This document shows, one piece after another, positions 33,250 to 48,256 of a stretch of 64,000 bases of DNA. The DNA lies in NCBI GenBank assembly GCA_963682175.1, contig OY821786.1:32233501-32297500 (forward strand). Direction: 5' to 3'. The stretch is from Triglochin maritima (taxonomy: Eukaryota > Streptophyta > Magnoliopsida > Alismatales > Juncaginaceae). A program made the position numbers and the translations under genes. Below the pieces are notes generated by a model. The model saw only the letters and a program-made list of their open reading frames with translations. It did not search any database and was not told the origin of the DNA. Numbering within the stretch: the stretch's first letter is position 1; each line of letters begins with the position of its first letter.

Positions 33250-36200
33250 TGTAGGAAGGTGTATGACCCTAATTCTAATCACTTTTTAAGTTAATCTCTA
33301 CTTGCTTAAACAATCAAAGATGCAACGGAAACAATAAAAACAAACAAGTAGAGATAATGCAAACCACAATGGCACCGAATTTTTTTATAGAAGTTCGGTA
33401 TCCCGCATACTTCCTCTCTTGCAAGCTCCACTCGACTCCGTGAGCTCCACCTACATCTTCACTATCAATCTCGTTTCGGGCCGAGATTAAGCCTTTTACA
33501 CAGCAAGCTCCGCGAACAATCCTCGCTAGCTTGATTTCTTCCTCTCACAATCCGAGAGGGAACACTTTGAGCTTTCACCGAAGACCTTGCGTGTTGACAA
33601 ACAATTGTGGAGTGGAACAACACTCTCTAATTCTTGAGCACACTTTGAGTAGGATATAACAATGATCAAATGTGTGGAATTTAGGCTTAGAGTGTAGTGT
33701 TGGAGATTTGGAGACTTCTCTCTAATGTATGAGACAATTATGTGTAGGAGAGTTATCTAAACAATGTGTGCAATTCTTTATTTATAAGCTCCTAAGGTGT
33801 TATAGCCATTGGGGATAAGTGTGGTAAGTGGTTGTGCAAGAAACACAAAAACAGAAAACTACAACACACTGTTCTGGGTAAAATCGGTCGACCGAATCGG
33901 GCTTAACGGTAGACTAAAGTGTGGGGATCGTATGGGGCCCTCTAGTGATCGTAATTAACTAAAGTGCAGAATTAAAACTTAATTATGAAACTAACAACTA
34001 ATCATGCAAGGGTTAGATGAGAGTTAGAGAAATTGCAAATCACGTTGTAGTCGACGCCTGATGTAACGAGGTTCGGCACCCACCCCGGGTCCTAGTCCTC
34101 ACTCACAAGCTCCGCTCGTCCCTCGAGCCCTGCTTGTGGTTTCCACTATCCGATCTCCGTTACCGGGCCGAGATCAACGCCTTTACAAACAACGAGCCTC
34201 GCGAACACCCTCGTCTCGCCCGTGTCTCCTCTCACAACCCGAGAGGGAGCTTCCCCGAAGCTATTACAACTCTTGTGATTTGGATGAAAGAATGAATCAC
34301 ACTTCTTGCTAATGGCACTCTAACTTTGAGCACACTTGGATTATGATATGGATCTAGGAATACAAGTGGTGAAGTTTTGGCTTGAGTGTATAGGATTTGA
34401 GCTTTGAAGGTTTGGGAAAGATAGCACAAGGATACTTGATGTTTGGAGAGTGTAGTGCTTGTTGTTGTGCTTCTAATGAGGTCCTTATATAGGCTTCAAA
34501 GCTCTTAGAGCCGTTGGGGAGTGGGTGAGAAAGTTGACCCATGAAATGTGATGATGTGACAAAAGTTCGGGTAGAATTTGCACGCTCCTCGGTAGACTGT
34601 TAACCCAACGGATTACTGAAGATGGTCATTTCAGTTTACCGAATCCTATTCGGTTAACCGCTCACTCAACTCCAGTAGCTCTCTAACTAGCAACCCTAAT
34701 ACAATTCGGTTTACCGAAACCTATTCGGTTAACCGTTCCAAACTGGACAGTAAGATTGGTAGGGTTCTGTTAATGCTAGGTTCGGTTGACCGTCTATACT
34801 TCGGTATACCGAAGTTAGCGCGGGTTTTGCGCTGACAATGCGTGGAAAATTGTTTTATCAATAACGGTCAAGTTAAATAGCCGTTGGGCTCCTAAAGCAA
34901 TATGATTCAGTTGACCGAATGAAGTTCGGTGTACCAAATATGGATAAGTCAATTGGGCTTTAGGTCAAGATTTAAATACGACCGTTGGAGCAAAGTCCAA
35001 AACCGGTCCAGGCTAATTCGGTCTACCGAAAGTGGTTCGGTATACCGAGGTGGTTATTCCAGGGAATACCTAAAGGATTCTACACGGTTGACCGCAAGGT
35101 GTTCGGTGGACCGAACTCTACATGATTCGGTTTACCGAGAGGGGTTCGGTTAACCGTGAGGATACGGGACATAATCCTAATGTGCTCAAGTTTACATTAA
35201 TCCTTAGGACTCAAATTATACTAAATTACATATTGGTCCAAAGCTTGATTACATGTCTTGAGTCTTTATCTTCTTGTCCCAAAGTTCCTTAGCTTGATTC
35301 TTCATCAACCTATTAAGAATATCGCAAATACACGAATATATATGCAATGCATGTATTCATGTTTGCTTACTTTGATTGTCTAGGTTGATTGATTAAATAT
35401 AGATTAAGATTAGATTACTTAATCATCAAAACTAAATAAAGATTAAGGCCAAAAAACCAACATAAAGGTCGTCCGGAAATGAAGTCCAAGAAAGTCCACA
35501 AAAGAAACGGTCGACTGAGCAGTGAACGGTCGAACGAAAAACAACTATAACTAAAGCTCACTTAAGCTATCGGTCGAACTAAATGGATGGTTCGGTCGAC
35601 CGAAAACTAACAGGCTCTGTGGGGTTGTCAAAAATATTTATGTTCGATCGAGCGAAATGGTTGGGTTGGTCGACCGAAAATAACTAGTACTATGGGATTG
35701 TCAAAACATTTATGTTCGGTCGACCGAAACTAGGTCCATGGTCGACTGACGGTCACTTGTATTCTTGGGGTATGGATAATAATTTGAATACAACCGTTGG
35801 TATAATACTACAAGTATAACGGTGAAATGGTACTTGTAGACAGTCGACCGGTCGGGTTGTTTAAAACACTATAGGTTAAATGATCATTCGGTCGAACGAA
35901 GGTGGTTCGGTCGAACGAATTTGCATAGGCAATTTAGGTTTGGTTTTAAGTGTTTTCCGGTCTATGTTTGGGTGACCTATTGAAGTCCAAATGATTTGAG
36001 ATTTTGGGTGTGACTTCTATAAGAAACCTAGTGTCTATGTGAATGAATTTTAACTCTTGTATGCTCAAGATCACATAGATTCCTAAGCGTCAAAAGAAAT
36101 ATAAAATTACATGTCTTCAATAACTTGATTACATATCTTGACTTGAATTCCTTTCTTCCTTGAGTCTTGATCACCTGTAGATGTTAGCACAAAACAATAT

Positions 36201-36297
36201 ATATGCTATGCAATATGTGTGCTACACAATATTTGATTGTGATTAAGATTAGATTGATTAAATCATCAAAACATAGCTTAAGGCCAAAACGCCAACA
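33250..36297 (-). mobile_element. Solo LTR A, copy 2
   Basis: Same as 9157-12204 with GTTAG on both sides (33245-33249 and 36298-36302). Its CGGTCGACCG cluster is at 35505-35925. Confidence 0.93.
33920..35462 (-). mobile_element. Solo LTR B nested in A, copy 2
   Basis: Same as 9827-11369 with TAAAG on both sides (33915-33919 and 35463-35467). Its TTCGGTnnACCGAA cluster is at 34638-35153. Confidence 0.95.
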
Positions 36298-37241
36298 GTT
36301 AGAACCTGAAGTCCATTTCCTAGAACGTCATAAAATGTATTGCATATAAAATTAGACCTAATACAATCACAATGATTGTTTATGTAGGCATAATACATTC
36401 AAATGACGTTCAACATATTTTTTGTTACCTCTTTATGGATCTCCAAATTTGCTTACTATATTCATGAGATAAAGATTTACTTCAGTGATGCCTCCTATAT
36501 ATATGATCCACAATAACAACAATATTTTGTGTTATTGTGAGGATGTTGCAATCTTTATGCAAGTTGGTGAACTACAAATCAGGGGGAGAGAATATGTAAT
36601 TATCATCCAAGAAGGATGACTATCTCTGAAGGATAAAAGCTCAGATGGCTTGTAGTTGTTCTCTTTTCCTTGTCCATGTTTTTGTCACAGTGTTTTTCTT
36701 GACAAGATTTTTAACAATGCAGATTGTGCAATTGTGTTAGCGTATGTCATGTACTCATTTTCCCTTAACTATTTTCCCACTTAGTTTTTGACAAGGTTTT
36801 TAATGAGACATGAACATAAAGTTATTATCCAACAGAGTGTTATAAATATATGTTGAGATAAGGGGGAGAATTATACGTTCTATACTCTTTTTTTTCTTCA
36901 CCAAGTTTTTGTCCCACTGTGTTTTACTTGACAATGTTTTTAACGAAGCAGACCGAAAAACGTATACCAAACGGTGATCATCCAAATGGGAGTGTAATGA
37001 AAATTGTATATAGTGGATGATTCACCTTCCAAGATGGTTCATCTTACAACCAATCCATTGTAACTTCTTTATTAAAATATGTTGTAATGTGCATTGTATT
37101 TACTTCCTTATTTAATGTAGGTTATGTAACTTTCACACCTATATGCGTATATATATGAGGTTGTGTTATGTATTGATATATAGTAATGAAAAGTCTCCAT
37201 CATTCTCCTCCAAATCTCCATGTATTTTTCATTTCACAACA
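36298..37241 (+). pseudogene. Decayed copia 3' end and short LTR, copy 2
   Basis: Corresponds to 12205-13148. Polypurine-like AGGGGGAGA tracts and GGGAG precede the 249-bp LTR at 36993-37241. Confidence 0.5.
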
Positions 37242-38082
37242 CTGTTAATGATATTTTGAATTTCTTAAACATTTTCCATCTTCATCTTGCATAGATGGTC
37301 ATCTCTTCACGTTTCTTTTGCTTTTATTTGGCTGCCCCTGTGCTTGTTGTCAAAGGGTACGTTTGGATTCCCAAGCGTCACACGTCATTGGCGTTTTAGC
37401 TCCTAACGCATGACCATGATCCAAATAGGAAATTCAACGTTGTGAGCATCGCATGTCAGGTGTGTCATGAGTTTTGTTTAGGAATCACATTTTGAAGCAA
37501 GTTTATGACTGTATGTCAGCCTAACGGGAAATTTACATTCCAATCAAAATGCTAACATTACTACCAAGTAATGTTACATTTCGTTGGCGGTCTTGATCAA
37601 ACCTCCTCATGTCAAGTAGAAATCCTTAAGTATGGTATGAAATCACAAGAACAAATCCAAAGACAAAGAACTTAACCTGAAATTATGGGTAAAACCCTAA
37701 AAGGATGTGATAAATACAAGAGGTACCACATGACCTCCCTTGATTTCAGATTTAATAATGAAAAATGTTAAAAATTGAAAAACACAAAGTGAATTATGGG
37801 TTAGTCTTCTTCTACTTTGAAGTCTATCAGCTTATATTTATTTTTAGAACCAATCACTAAAATGACAATGCACTAAAGATTTCACACCTTCAAAATTAGA
37901 TGAGTTGTCGTATGACTGTTGTACTAAAAAAAATTGAAAACACCCTTTTACTTTACACCCTTTTACTTTACATTGGAACTTTAATATTGACTTTTATGTA
38001 AATTCAACTTAGTATAAAATAAGACGGTAGTAACTTGAATTAAGTGAGGAGTTTAACTTTGGTAATAGTTTTCAATGAAATG
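37242..38082. other. Spacer before H1, copy 2
   Basis: Same as 13149-13989; no gene or clear element seen. Confidence 0.5.
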
Positions 38083-40401
38083 ATAGAATTGCAACCTCGA
38101 TTAAATTAGAGCCCATTTAAAGATGTTATGAATATTTGTATATGTATTGGAAGTGCATTAATTATTTATTGACAGCCTTTAAATTTACTTAAGGAGTTAA
38201 GCGTATTTAGGACGTTATCTATTATTAATATAGATAATTATTAATGAAAGGAGTCAAGATGTTTAAGGAAATAACCCACATTTAAAGTAACTTTAGATAA
38301 AGATCTAAATTCGAAGAAAACACATTGACGTAAACATCCGTTAGAAAAGGAAAGATTTAAATTAATTAAATGATGATCCTTATTGAAACTTTCCGTTACA
38401 GAAAAGACTTTCGAAATTTAAAGAATTTTAATATGAAAGAGGGGTTATCTATTTGAAGTCATCGGAAATATATCAATGTATCCGTTAAAAAAGTAGGATT
38501 CCAAAATCAAATTAATTTGAAAAAAACAGGTTTCAAAATTTAACGTTGCATTCAAATGATGACACTAACGGTAAGAATTAAGAAACGGTAAGAAATTACC
38601 ACCCGTTGGAAGAAACGGTAAGAAATTTAAAAAAAATTGAAAACGATTTGAGTCTATATATTAAAGTCTCAATCCATTCCCTCTTCCTTACATGTTCACT
38701 TCCTATTCTTGTTCTCTCTTCCTTTTCTTTGTTCTGCATAAATTTTTTGCCTTACATGTTTGTTAAAATTTGTTATTCTGTTTTGCAGTGGTGTATATAT
38801 CATTTGATGGAGTTGAATAACTTGACCCGATTTGGCAACCGATATGTTATTATGCTTCCGAGGAATTGGCTGGTCTTCTGGTGTTTCAGCATAATCTTTA
38901 TCTTCTGGGTATTCTTATTCTTAATATTCTCATGTTTCAGCATAATCTTAATCTTCTGGGTATTCTTGTTTGCATTTTGCCATCGGAATCGGGTATTGAT
39001 ATCTCCCAGATTATTATTACTTCTCTCAGCTCTATTATTATTACACTATGGAACTTGTAGAAGGTGCAGGACTAGCATATTTTGTTTTAGTTATCTTGTT
39101 TGTATATTTCCATTTGGAATTATTACATCAGTTGTCGTATTTTCGGTCTTTCCTTGTCGACTGCTAGAGGATTACAGAAGCATCTGCCTCTTGTTATTAC
39201 AAGAGTGGATAATATCTTTTGCCCAAGCTCCAATATGTATCGAGCTCTGGTCCCTATATGTTTCAAGCTGGGTTTTCTGTATTTTGCCAATGTCTTCTTG
39301 TTTTGGTTTCGATCATGCCGTTATATTGGGGTTCTGATGTCTCGTGGATTACATCTCTCCTATTTTTCAATTTTTTTATTTCAGGAATGTGGTCTGAATA
39401 TATAATTTTGGCCTGAATATTGATGATGATGAGCTCAGGAGTCCAAGATGGTGAAATTGAATATTCCAAGCCACGCCTTATGGGAATTATATCACAACGA
39501 TTAAATCTTTGTTCTGATCTTCATCTGCGAATCCCATCAATGTATGGATCATCTTGCGATATTCTTCCAAGTATGGTTTTCTTCTTAGCAACTAAAACAA
39601 TAGCCATGTCTCTGAGACTCTGAGGTAATCAAACTCTACCAGATTTCTCACCTTAGCCTTTTTCTTTCTTGCACGTGAGAGAATTTGCTTGTTTTGGATA
39701 TTGTTACCTTTGAATTCTTGCAGTATCAAAAATGAAAAAAAGCATTGCTTCCTATCACAGTTCTTTTAAATATCTGAAAATGTGAAATTTTATTTTTCAA
39801 ATTTAATTATTTTGACCAACATGGTCTGAATGTATCTTCAACTCACAAAGTCCAAAATGTGATTGGAATATTCGAAGCCACGGCGTAGAGATGCTGCCAT
39901 TTCTTCTTGGCAACTATTATGTCTCCTTTTTTAATGGTCGTAAATTGTCAGTAAAGCATAATCTAATTTCAAAGTAATATTTATTCTCTATGACTATGTG
40001 CAACTCCGAATCTGATATCACGACGATCGTACGCTGAACAGTTATCTCTTCCTAAAGCTCCAATATGTTTCAAGTTCTGTGAATCTGTGAATCTTTTATT
40101 AGAAGCATTGTTTTGGTCCGAACCGAGTGAGACTGATGCTCAGAGCATGTCCAACATGCTATTAATTCTTTGATTCCTGCTTGATGATCTTCATCTGCGA
40201 ATCCCACCAATGTCTTCAGAGCATGTTTTTCGTCTTAGTAACTAAAACAACAAACCATGTCTCCGAGGTAATCAAACTCTACCAAATTTCTCACCTTATT
40301 GCCTTTTTTTAACTTCCTATTAGATCCTCTCTTTTTTTTACAATCATACATTGCCACCTGGCATTACTTCATAACGGATGCAATAACTCACACAACAAAC
40401 C
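38083..40401 (+). other. Host module H1, copy 2
   Basis: Same as 13990-16308, including the B3-like cassette frame at 39420-39623 and the dubious 243-aa Leu/Phe-rich frame at 38606-39337. Confidence 0.45.
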
Positions 40402-41707
40402 CATGGGTCGGATAGGGCGTTGACCATCCAAACGGTCGACCGCCTCTATGACTTCGTCCGACCGTGACTTAAGTGGATTGAGTGGTCGGTTCGACCGAAT
40501 GTGGTTTCAGTCGACCGGACTTGTTGCTGAGCGTGGGGGAACGCTCTGGAGGAATTCGGTCGACCGATGCGGCGTTCGACCAGATTCGTGGTGAGTGAGA
40601 TTCCCTGGAGGAATTCGGTCGACCGAGGAGTGCTCGGAGTTCGACCGATTGGACGTTTTGTTCGTTGAACCTGGGAGTTGACCATCTAAACGGTCGACCG
40701 TCCCGTGATTTGGGTTCGACCGAACGAGTGTGGTTTAGGGAAACGGTCGACCGAGGGAGTGTCGGTCGAGGTGTTTTGCCCTTTATTTGCTTGATTCGGT
40801 CGACCGGGACTTTTGGTTTGGTCGTCTGTTTGTGTCCAGTTTTGCACTATGGAGGCGCTGTTGTTGTGGTCGTCCGTGTGGGGCGAGTTGTGGTGCCGAT
40901 GTTCTTCCGGCAAGTGTGCTAGGATGCACAAGTGTTGCGGTGGTTGGTTGAAAAAGACCTGGAGCCCCGTGACTGTGTGAGAGCTTGGGATTGGCTGAAA
41001 AAGGCCTGAGGCCCAGCTTAGAATGTGGTGTTGCGGTGGTTGGTTTAAAAAGACCTGGAGCACCGTAACTGTGTGAGAGTTGCAGTTGGTTGAAAAAGAC
41101 CTGGAGCCCAGCTAGTCTGTGCGGGGTTGATTGAAAAAGACCTGGAGCTCTGTAGTGCGTTCGGGTTGGCTGAAAAAGGCCTGGAGCCTGAGCAGTTACC
41201 GCGTGTAGGGGTTGGTTGAAAAAGACCTAGAGCCTTTAGACGTTTGAGTTGGTTGAAAAAGACCTGGAGCCCAGCTTGGCGACGAGTGGTGTATGCTGTG
41301 GTTGGGTGAAAAAGCCCTGGAGCCCAGCCTGTTGAGATGCTTTCTTGTTTAGTAGAATTGCATGCTAGGGTGCCTTTCATTTCATGCATTGTAGAGTTTG
41401 GCATACGGGGTTTCGTCAGGAAACTCAGACATTGTTGCATGTTTACTTTCAGGCCGCGAGCGGCGATATGGGGTGGTGACCGAGGAGAGGAGCACCGCTA
41501 CCGGATCCAGATTTCTCTCAGTTGAGGTCGAGTGATTACTGCTTCCATTTGTATAGTCTTTTGATGTAATCACAACTTTTGAAATACTCTGATGTTCATA
41601 TATATATTATATATGTTGATGCACCTGTGTTTAGTATTTGTGTAATATCCTCTGTTGATTGTGTGTCATAAATTTTTTAAATTATCCACTGTATTGAGGA
41701 TGTTACA
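40402..41707 (+). repeat. 3' part of Tekay LTR, copy 2
   Basis: Same as 16309-17614 and, at offset 13,980, as 54382-55687. Palindrome cluster 40428-40813; spaced-core array 40943-41330. Confidence 0.85.
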
Positions 41708-44700
41708 ATTGCAATCTCGATTAAAATTAGAGCTCATTTAAAGATGTTATGAATATTTGTATATGTATTGGAAGTGCATTATTTATTTATTGACAGCCTT
41801 AAAATTTACTTAAGGAGTTAAGCGTATTTAGGACGTTATCTATTATTAATATAGATAATTATTAATGAAAGCAGTCATAATCAAGTTAAAGCTTTAATCA
41901 AGATGTTTAAGGAAATAACCCACATTTAAAGTAACTTTAGATAAAGATCTAAATTCGAAGAAAACACATTGACGTAAACATCCGTTAGAAAAGGAAAGAT
42001 TTATATAAATTAAATGATGATCCTTATTGTAACTTTCCGTTACAGAAAAGACTTTCGAAATTTAAAGAATTTTAATATGAAAGAGGGGGTTATCTATTTG
42101 AAGTCATCGGAAATATATCAATGTATCCGTTAAAAAAGAGGATTCCAAAATCAAATTAATTTGAAAAAAACAGGTTTCAAAATTTAACGTTGCATTCAAA
42201 TGATGACACTAACGGTAAGAATTAAGAAACGGTAAGAAATTACCACCCGTTGGAAGAAACGGTAAGAAATTTAAAAAAAATTGAAAACGCTTTGAGTCTA
42301 TATATTAGAGTCTCAATCCATTCCCTCTTCCTCACATGTTCACTTCCTATTCTCGTTCTCTTTTCCTTTTCTTTGTTCTGCATAAATTTTTTGCCTTACA
42401 TGTTTGTTAAAATTTGTTATTCTGTTTTGCAGTGGTGTATATATCATTTGATGGAGTTGAATAACTTGACCCGATTTGGCAACCGATATGTTATTATGCT
42501 TCCGAGGAGTTGGCTGGTCTTCTGGTGTTTCAGCATAATCTTTATCTTCTGGGTATTCTTATTCTTAATATTCTCATGTTTCAGCATAATCTTAATCTTC
42601 TGGGTATTCTTGTTTGCATTTTGCCATCGGAATCGGGTATTGATATCTCCCAGATTATTATTACATCTCTCAGCTCTATTATTATTACACTATGGAACTT
42701 GTAGAAGGTGCAGGACTAGCATATTTTGTTTTAGTTATCTTGTTTGTATATTTCCATTTGGAATTATTACATCAGTTGTGGTATTTTCGGTCTTTCCTCG
42801 TCTGACTGCTAGAGGATTACAGAAGCATCTGCCTCTTCGAGACATCACGAATATCGTTGGAACGGTACGTCTAGTTATTACAAGAGTGGAATTTATGTTT
42901 TGCCCAAGATCCAATATGTATCGAGTTCTGGTCCCTATATGTTTCAAGCTGGGTTTTCTGTATTTTGCCAATGTCTTCTTGTTTTGGTTTCGATCATGCC
43001 GTTATATTGGGGTTCTGATGTCTCGTGGATTACATCTCTCCTATTTTTCAATTTTTTTATTTCAGGAATGTGGTCTGAATATATAATTTTGGCCTGAATA
43101 TTGATGATGATGAGCTCAGGATGGTGAAATTGAATATTCCAAGCCACGCCTTATGGGAATTATATCACAACGATTAATTCTTTCATTACCGGCCTTCTGA
43201 TCTTCATCTGCGAATTCCTCTTGCGATATTCTTCCAAGTATGGTTTTCTTCTTAGCAACTAAAACAATAGCCATGTCTCTGAGACTCTGAGGTAATCAAA
43301 CTCTACCAGATTTCTCACCTTATTGCCTTTTTCTTTCTTGCACGTGAGAGAATTTGCTTGTTTTGGATATTGTTACCTTTGAATTCTTGCAGTATCAAAA
43401 ATGAAAAAAAGCATTGCAAATATCACAGTTCTTTTAAATATCTGAAAATGTGAAATTTTATTTTTCAAATTTAATTATTTTGACCAACATGGTCTGAATG
43501 TATCTTCAACTCACAAAGTCCAAAATGTGATTGGAATATTCGAAGCCACGGCTTAGAGATGCTGCCATTTCTTCTTGGCAACTATTATGTCTCCTTTTTT
43601 AATGGTCGTAAATTGTCAGTAAAGCATAATCTAATTTCAAAGTAATATTTATTCTCTATGACTATGTGCAACTCCGAATCTGATATCACGACGATCGTAC
43701 GCTAAACAGTTATCTCTTCCTAAAGCTCCAATATGTTTCAAGTTCTGTGAATCTGTGAATCTTTTATTAGAAGCATTGTTTTGGTCCGAACCGAGTGAGA
43801 CTGATGCTCAGAGCATGTCCAACATGCTATTAATTCTTTGATTCCTGCTTGATGATCTTCATCTGCGAATCCCACCAATGTCTTCAGAGCATGTTTTTCG
43901 TCTTAGTAACTAAAACAACAAACCATGTCTCCGAGGTAATCAAACTCTACCAAATTTCTCACCTTATTGCCTTTTTTTTAACTTCCTATTAGATCCTCTC
44001 TTTTTTTTACAATCATACATTGCCACCTGGCATTACTTCATAACGGATGCAATAACTCACACAACAAACCCATGGTTAACAACTTCAAATTGATTTATTT
44101 TGATCAATATAGTCTGAATGTGTCTTCAACTTGAACACAACTCACAAGTCGAAAATATGATTGGAATATTCGAAGCCATGGCCTACGGATGTTTGTGATT
44201 CTGCATGCTGAACTTGCTGAGTACAAATGTTTTCGCGACATTCTTCCAAGTGGTTTTGTACTTCACGTCTCTACGTCTGAGGTCAATGCTACCAGGTATG
44301 TGTTCATTTACCATTTCTGAATTACCTGTTTAATAATATTATTTATATTCCTCGTTTTTTTTTAACTTCCTGTTTTTTTTGCAGTTTAGAAATTTCATTT
44401 TGTTAACTTCTGTTTCAATTGAATTCCATATAAATTCTTCTGTTTTGTCTTGCCAATGTTAATACCTAAAAATCCAAAAAGTTGATTGAACATAACCGAA
44501 CCTTCGTCTAGAAGGCTTTGATATCTGTCTAACCAGGCTCGCTTAGTTGGAATATGTGGAGTCTTGAGATAGTCGAGACTAGAAAATTATTGATATATCA
44601 AGGATATCAATTATTGATATGTCTAACCATGCTTCCTGGTTTTTTGCTTAATAATTACTTGAACCTTCGTCTAGAAGGCTTTGATATTCCAAGTCAAGTA

Positions 44701-47700
44701 ATTATTCCATGTATTCCAGTGATGATTCCATGTCAAGGCTTTGATATTCAAGTAATTATTCCTGTTTAACCAGGCTCGCTTAGTTGGAATTTTCCGTGTC
44801 TTGAGATAGTCGAGACTAGAATATATATTATCGCAAACACTGTCGAGTAATTATTGATACATCAAGGATTCAACTACTCATTTACACATTCCAATTACCC
44901 TACATTATGGAATGAGGTTGGGGGTATTACCTTAATCCCACTCTTAACATGGTGGGATTAATGCTCATGCTTGGTTTCTCCCATTTTACAACCCCATCAT
45001 CACACTTAATGTCTCTCTAAAGTTTCGATCAACCCTCCACTCCTCTAACCTGATCAGTCATCTCTCCATTCTTTTCACGTCAGGGATTTAGAGCAAATGT
45101 TTATATTTACTTTGAATTTAGTTCTCTCCAAAATAAATATTGGTATTTGTATTTCAAATCTCTCTCGCCAAAATATTAACATTCCCAATAATTGAGGGGG
45201 TTGTATAACTTGGTTCTTTTGAATTTCTGGCAAGATTCAAAAAGAAGTAACAAAAGGTAATATCATGCTTAAATTACTTGCAGTTTAATTAGATATCTGT
45301 CAATAATAATTTCTTTTCCTTGAAGTGGACCGTAGCATGTTTCTTAGTCCTTTTTTTTAACTTGTCATGTGTCAAATTTCAAACCATAAAATCCATGTTT
45401 TAAATTTTTTGTTCATAATCTGAAGACCCTAGCATTCCAAAACGTGTGGACCCTGTTCCTTATTCCTGTACTCTACGTTTTCATAATCTGAAGACCCTAG
45501 CATTTTTTGTCAATGCGCCCAGGTATGTGCTCATTTACCATTTCTAAATTACATATAAATTTCATTTTTACGTGGTGTTCTTTCAATTGGCAATGTTAAT
45601 GTTAATTACATTTGTAGCATCATTTGTTATAGAGTCACAAATACCCAAAATTGGATTAAACAGAACCGAACTGACAAGAGTTGTTCGTGCACATGTTACT
45701 GAAGTCTACAAGGCTAGATCTCTCTTACCTTCTCACTTAAATTTTGCCCTATAACTAAGATTCAGTTTTATATATATATCAGCAACATTGTTGTGACATA
45801 TTAAAATCATAGAGGGTTTTTCATCTTGATATTAAGGCTGTGCAAGATGGGGTCCGTCCAGTTTTTGGGACCAGACCGGACCGATCGGTCCGGACCGAAT
45901 CCGACCGGTCTGGGTTTCGCACCCGTCCCGGGGCAAATTCGGTTTTCGATCCAGTCCGAAGTAGGTCCAAAATGCTAATTTTCCTCAAAAATCTGGTTCG
46001 GGTTTGGTCCGGACCTAACCTAGCTGGTTCGGTCTTCGGTCCGGACCCCAAAGAGCATCTGATCCGGTCCAAGTTCGGTCCGGTTGTATGTATTTCAAAT
46101 CTACGTGCTCTTCGTTGAATTGCCTTTTTTTAACTTGTTCTAGTTTTCTAATCATACATCCATGCTTTAGTTTTCCAAAAATTAATATTTATCTGACGTC
46201 TCGTCTACCATTCCAACATCATCACATCAAGATAAATTTTAGGAAAACGATTAGCGGACGTTAGCGTTCGGGACGCGCGCTTGTGTGGTCAGCCCAGTCA
46301 GCAGACGCGTTTGAGTTGGCAGTCTCCACAGAAAAAGTTTATTTTTTATTTTATTCCTCGTTTCGTACAAATGTCTACATCCCTCCTCCCTCATTAATGC
46401 GTCTCAAATCACTCATTTTCCATGAACATTTTGGCTCTCCTACACAGCACAGGAGACTTGTTATAAATCTCAACATGCGTCTTCCTTTTTCTTCCCTTCT
46501 CTTCTGTGGTCCTACCTCTGTGCTTTGATGGAAATCGTTCATGTGTCTTTCCAAGTGGAGCAGCCGACAAACGTTCCTAAGGAGGGGATGTTTTTCCCCT
46601 CTTTCGAAGAAGCCCAAACATTTTACGTTGCTTATGCCGATTCTTGTGGTTTTTGTGTTAAGAAAAGGCATCACACCCGTTTGTTTGCTACCTCTGGGTC
46701 AGGTGTTAATGTGCTGGAACGAGATGCAATGGTGTCAAAGCTTCCGAGGATTTTGGCTTGATGTTCTACTGTTAAAAGTTCAATCAGAAAGTTCTATGCT
46801 TTTGCGTATAATTCCACATATACAACAAACAAGACCAAAGTCATCCTTAAGAATGTAGGAATGATCACATTCTTCTTCATTTTCTTATATGTCTGTTAGA
46901 AGTCAGTCTGTTCGGAATATGTTGTGTGTCTGTTCTGAATAAGAAGTCTGTCTGTTTGGATTAAGTGGTGTGTATGTTCGGAATACTTTCTGTTCCATTT
47001 CTGCACAAATTTTCAACATAATCTGGACAAACATTTTACATAAACTGGACAAACTTTTTACTATACAAGACAAGTTTTCTACATAAACAAGACAATCTTT
47101 CTACATAAATAATACAAACTTTCTGTTCCGTTTCTGGACACACTTTCTATGCTTTTGCGTGTAATTTCACATATACAACAAACAAGACCAAAGTCATCCT
47201 TAAAAATGTAGGAATAATCACATTCTTCTTCATTTTCTTCATGTATAACAGTTGTATGTCAGTTCGGAATAAGAAGTCTATCTGTTCGGAATATGTTGTG
47301 TGTCTGTTCGGAATAAGAAGTCTGTCTGTTCGGAATATGTTGTGTGTCTGTTCGGAATAAGAAGTCTGTCTGTTCGGAATAAGAAGTCTTTCTGTTCGGA
47401 ATAAGAAGTCTGTCTGTTTGGATTAAGTTGTGCGTCTGTTCGGGATAAGAAGTCTGTCTGTTCGGAATAAGTAGTCTGTCTGTTCGGAATATGTTGTGTG
47501 TCTGTTCGGATTAAGTTATGTGTCTGTTCGGATTAAGTTGTGTGTCTGTTCGGAATAAGAAGTCTGTCTGTTCGGAATAAGAAGTCTTTCTGTTCGGAAT
47601 AAGAAGTATGTCTGTTCGGAATAAGAAGTCTTTCTGTTCGGAATAAAAAGTATGTCTGTTCGGAATAAGTAGTATGTCTGTTCGGAATATGTTGTGTGTC

Positions 47701-48256
47701 TGTTCGGATTAAGTTGTGTGTCTGCTCGGATTAAGTTGTGTGACTGTTCGGAATATGTTGTGTGTCTGTTCGGATTAAGTTGTGTGTCTATTCGGAATAA
47801 GAAGTCTGTCTGTTCGGATTAAGTTGTGCGTCTGTTCGGAATAAGAAGACTGTCTGTTCGGAATATGTTGTGTGTCTGTTTGGATTAAGTTGATCCAACC
47901 TAAAAGTTAAAAATAATATTTTATTATGATAAGTCTGGACTCTGCACGAATAAAGGGTCTGCACGCTGTCCTAGGGTCTGCACTATCTGTGTATTGGGAA
48001 AAGAATCGTTCAGCCTAAAGAACCGGCGTTTTTAAGAAGACCAAAGCACGTGAAGAGAAATTTTGCTGACTGGACGCTGACTCAACACGTCCACGTAAGG
48101 CGCGTCCGTGACGCCCGCGTCCGTGTATAAGGACTCTAAATTTTATATCATTGGTCCTTATTTTTGTACTTACGTCTCTACGTCTGAGGTCAATGCCATT
48201 TCTGAATTACTTGCTTAATATTATTTTTTGCAGTTGGTGGTCTTCTGTGTCAATTG
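41708..48256 (+). other. Host module H2, copy 2
   Basis: Same as 17615-24163 with the hAT-like insertion (45834-46088) and the MULE (46242-48136). The 278-aa Leu/Phe-rich frame is at 42250-43086. One substitution from copy 1, at 47716. Confidence 0.45.
46242..48136 (+). mobile_element. FAR1-bearing MULE, copy 2
   Basis: Same as 22149-24043 with TAAATTTTA at 46233-46241 and 48137-48145. The FAR1-type fragment is at 46528-46761 and the 22-bp minisatellite at 46893-47893, with a G at 47716 where copy 1 has T. Confidence 0.93.
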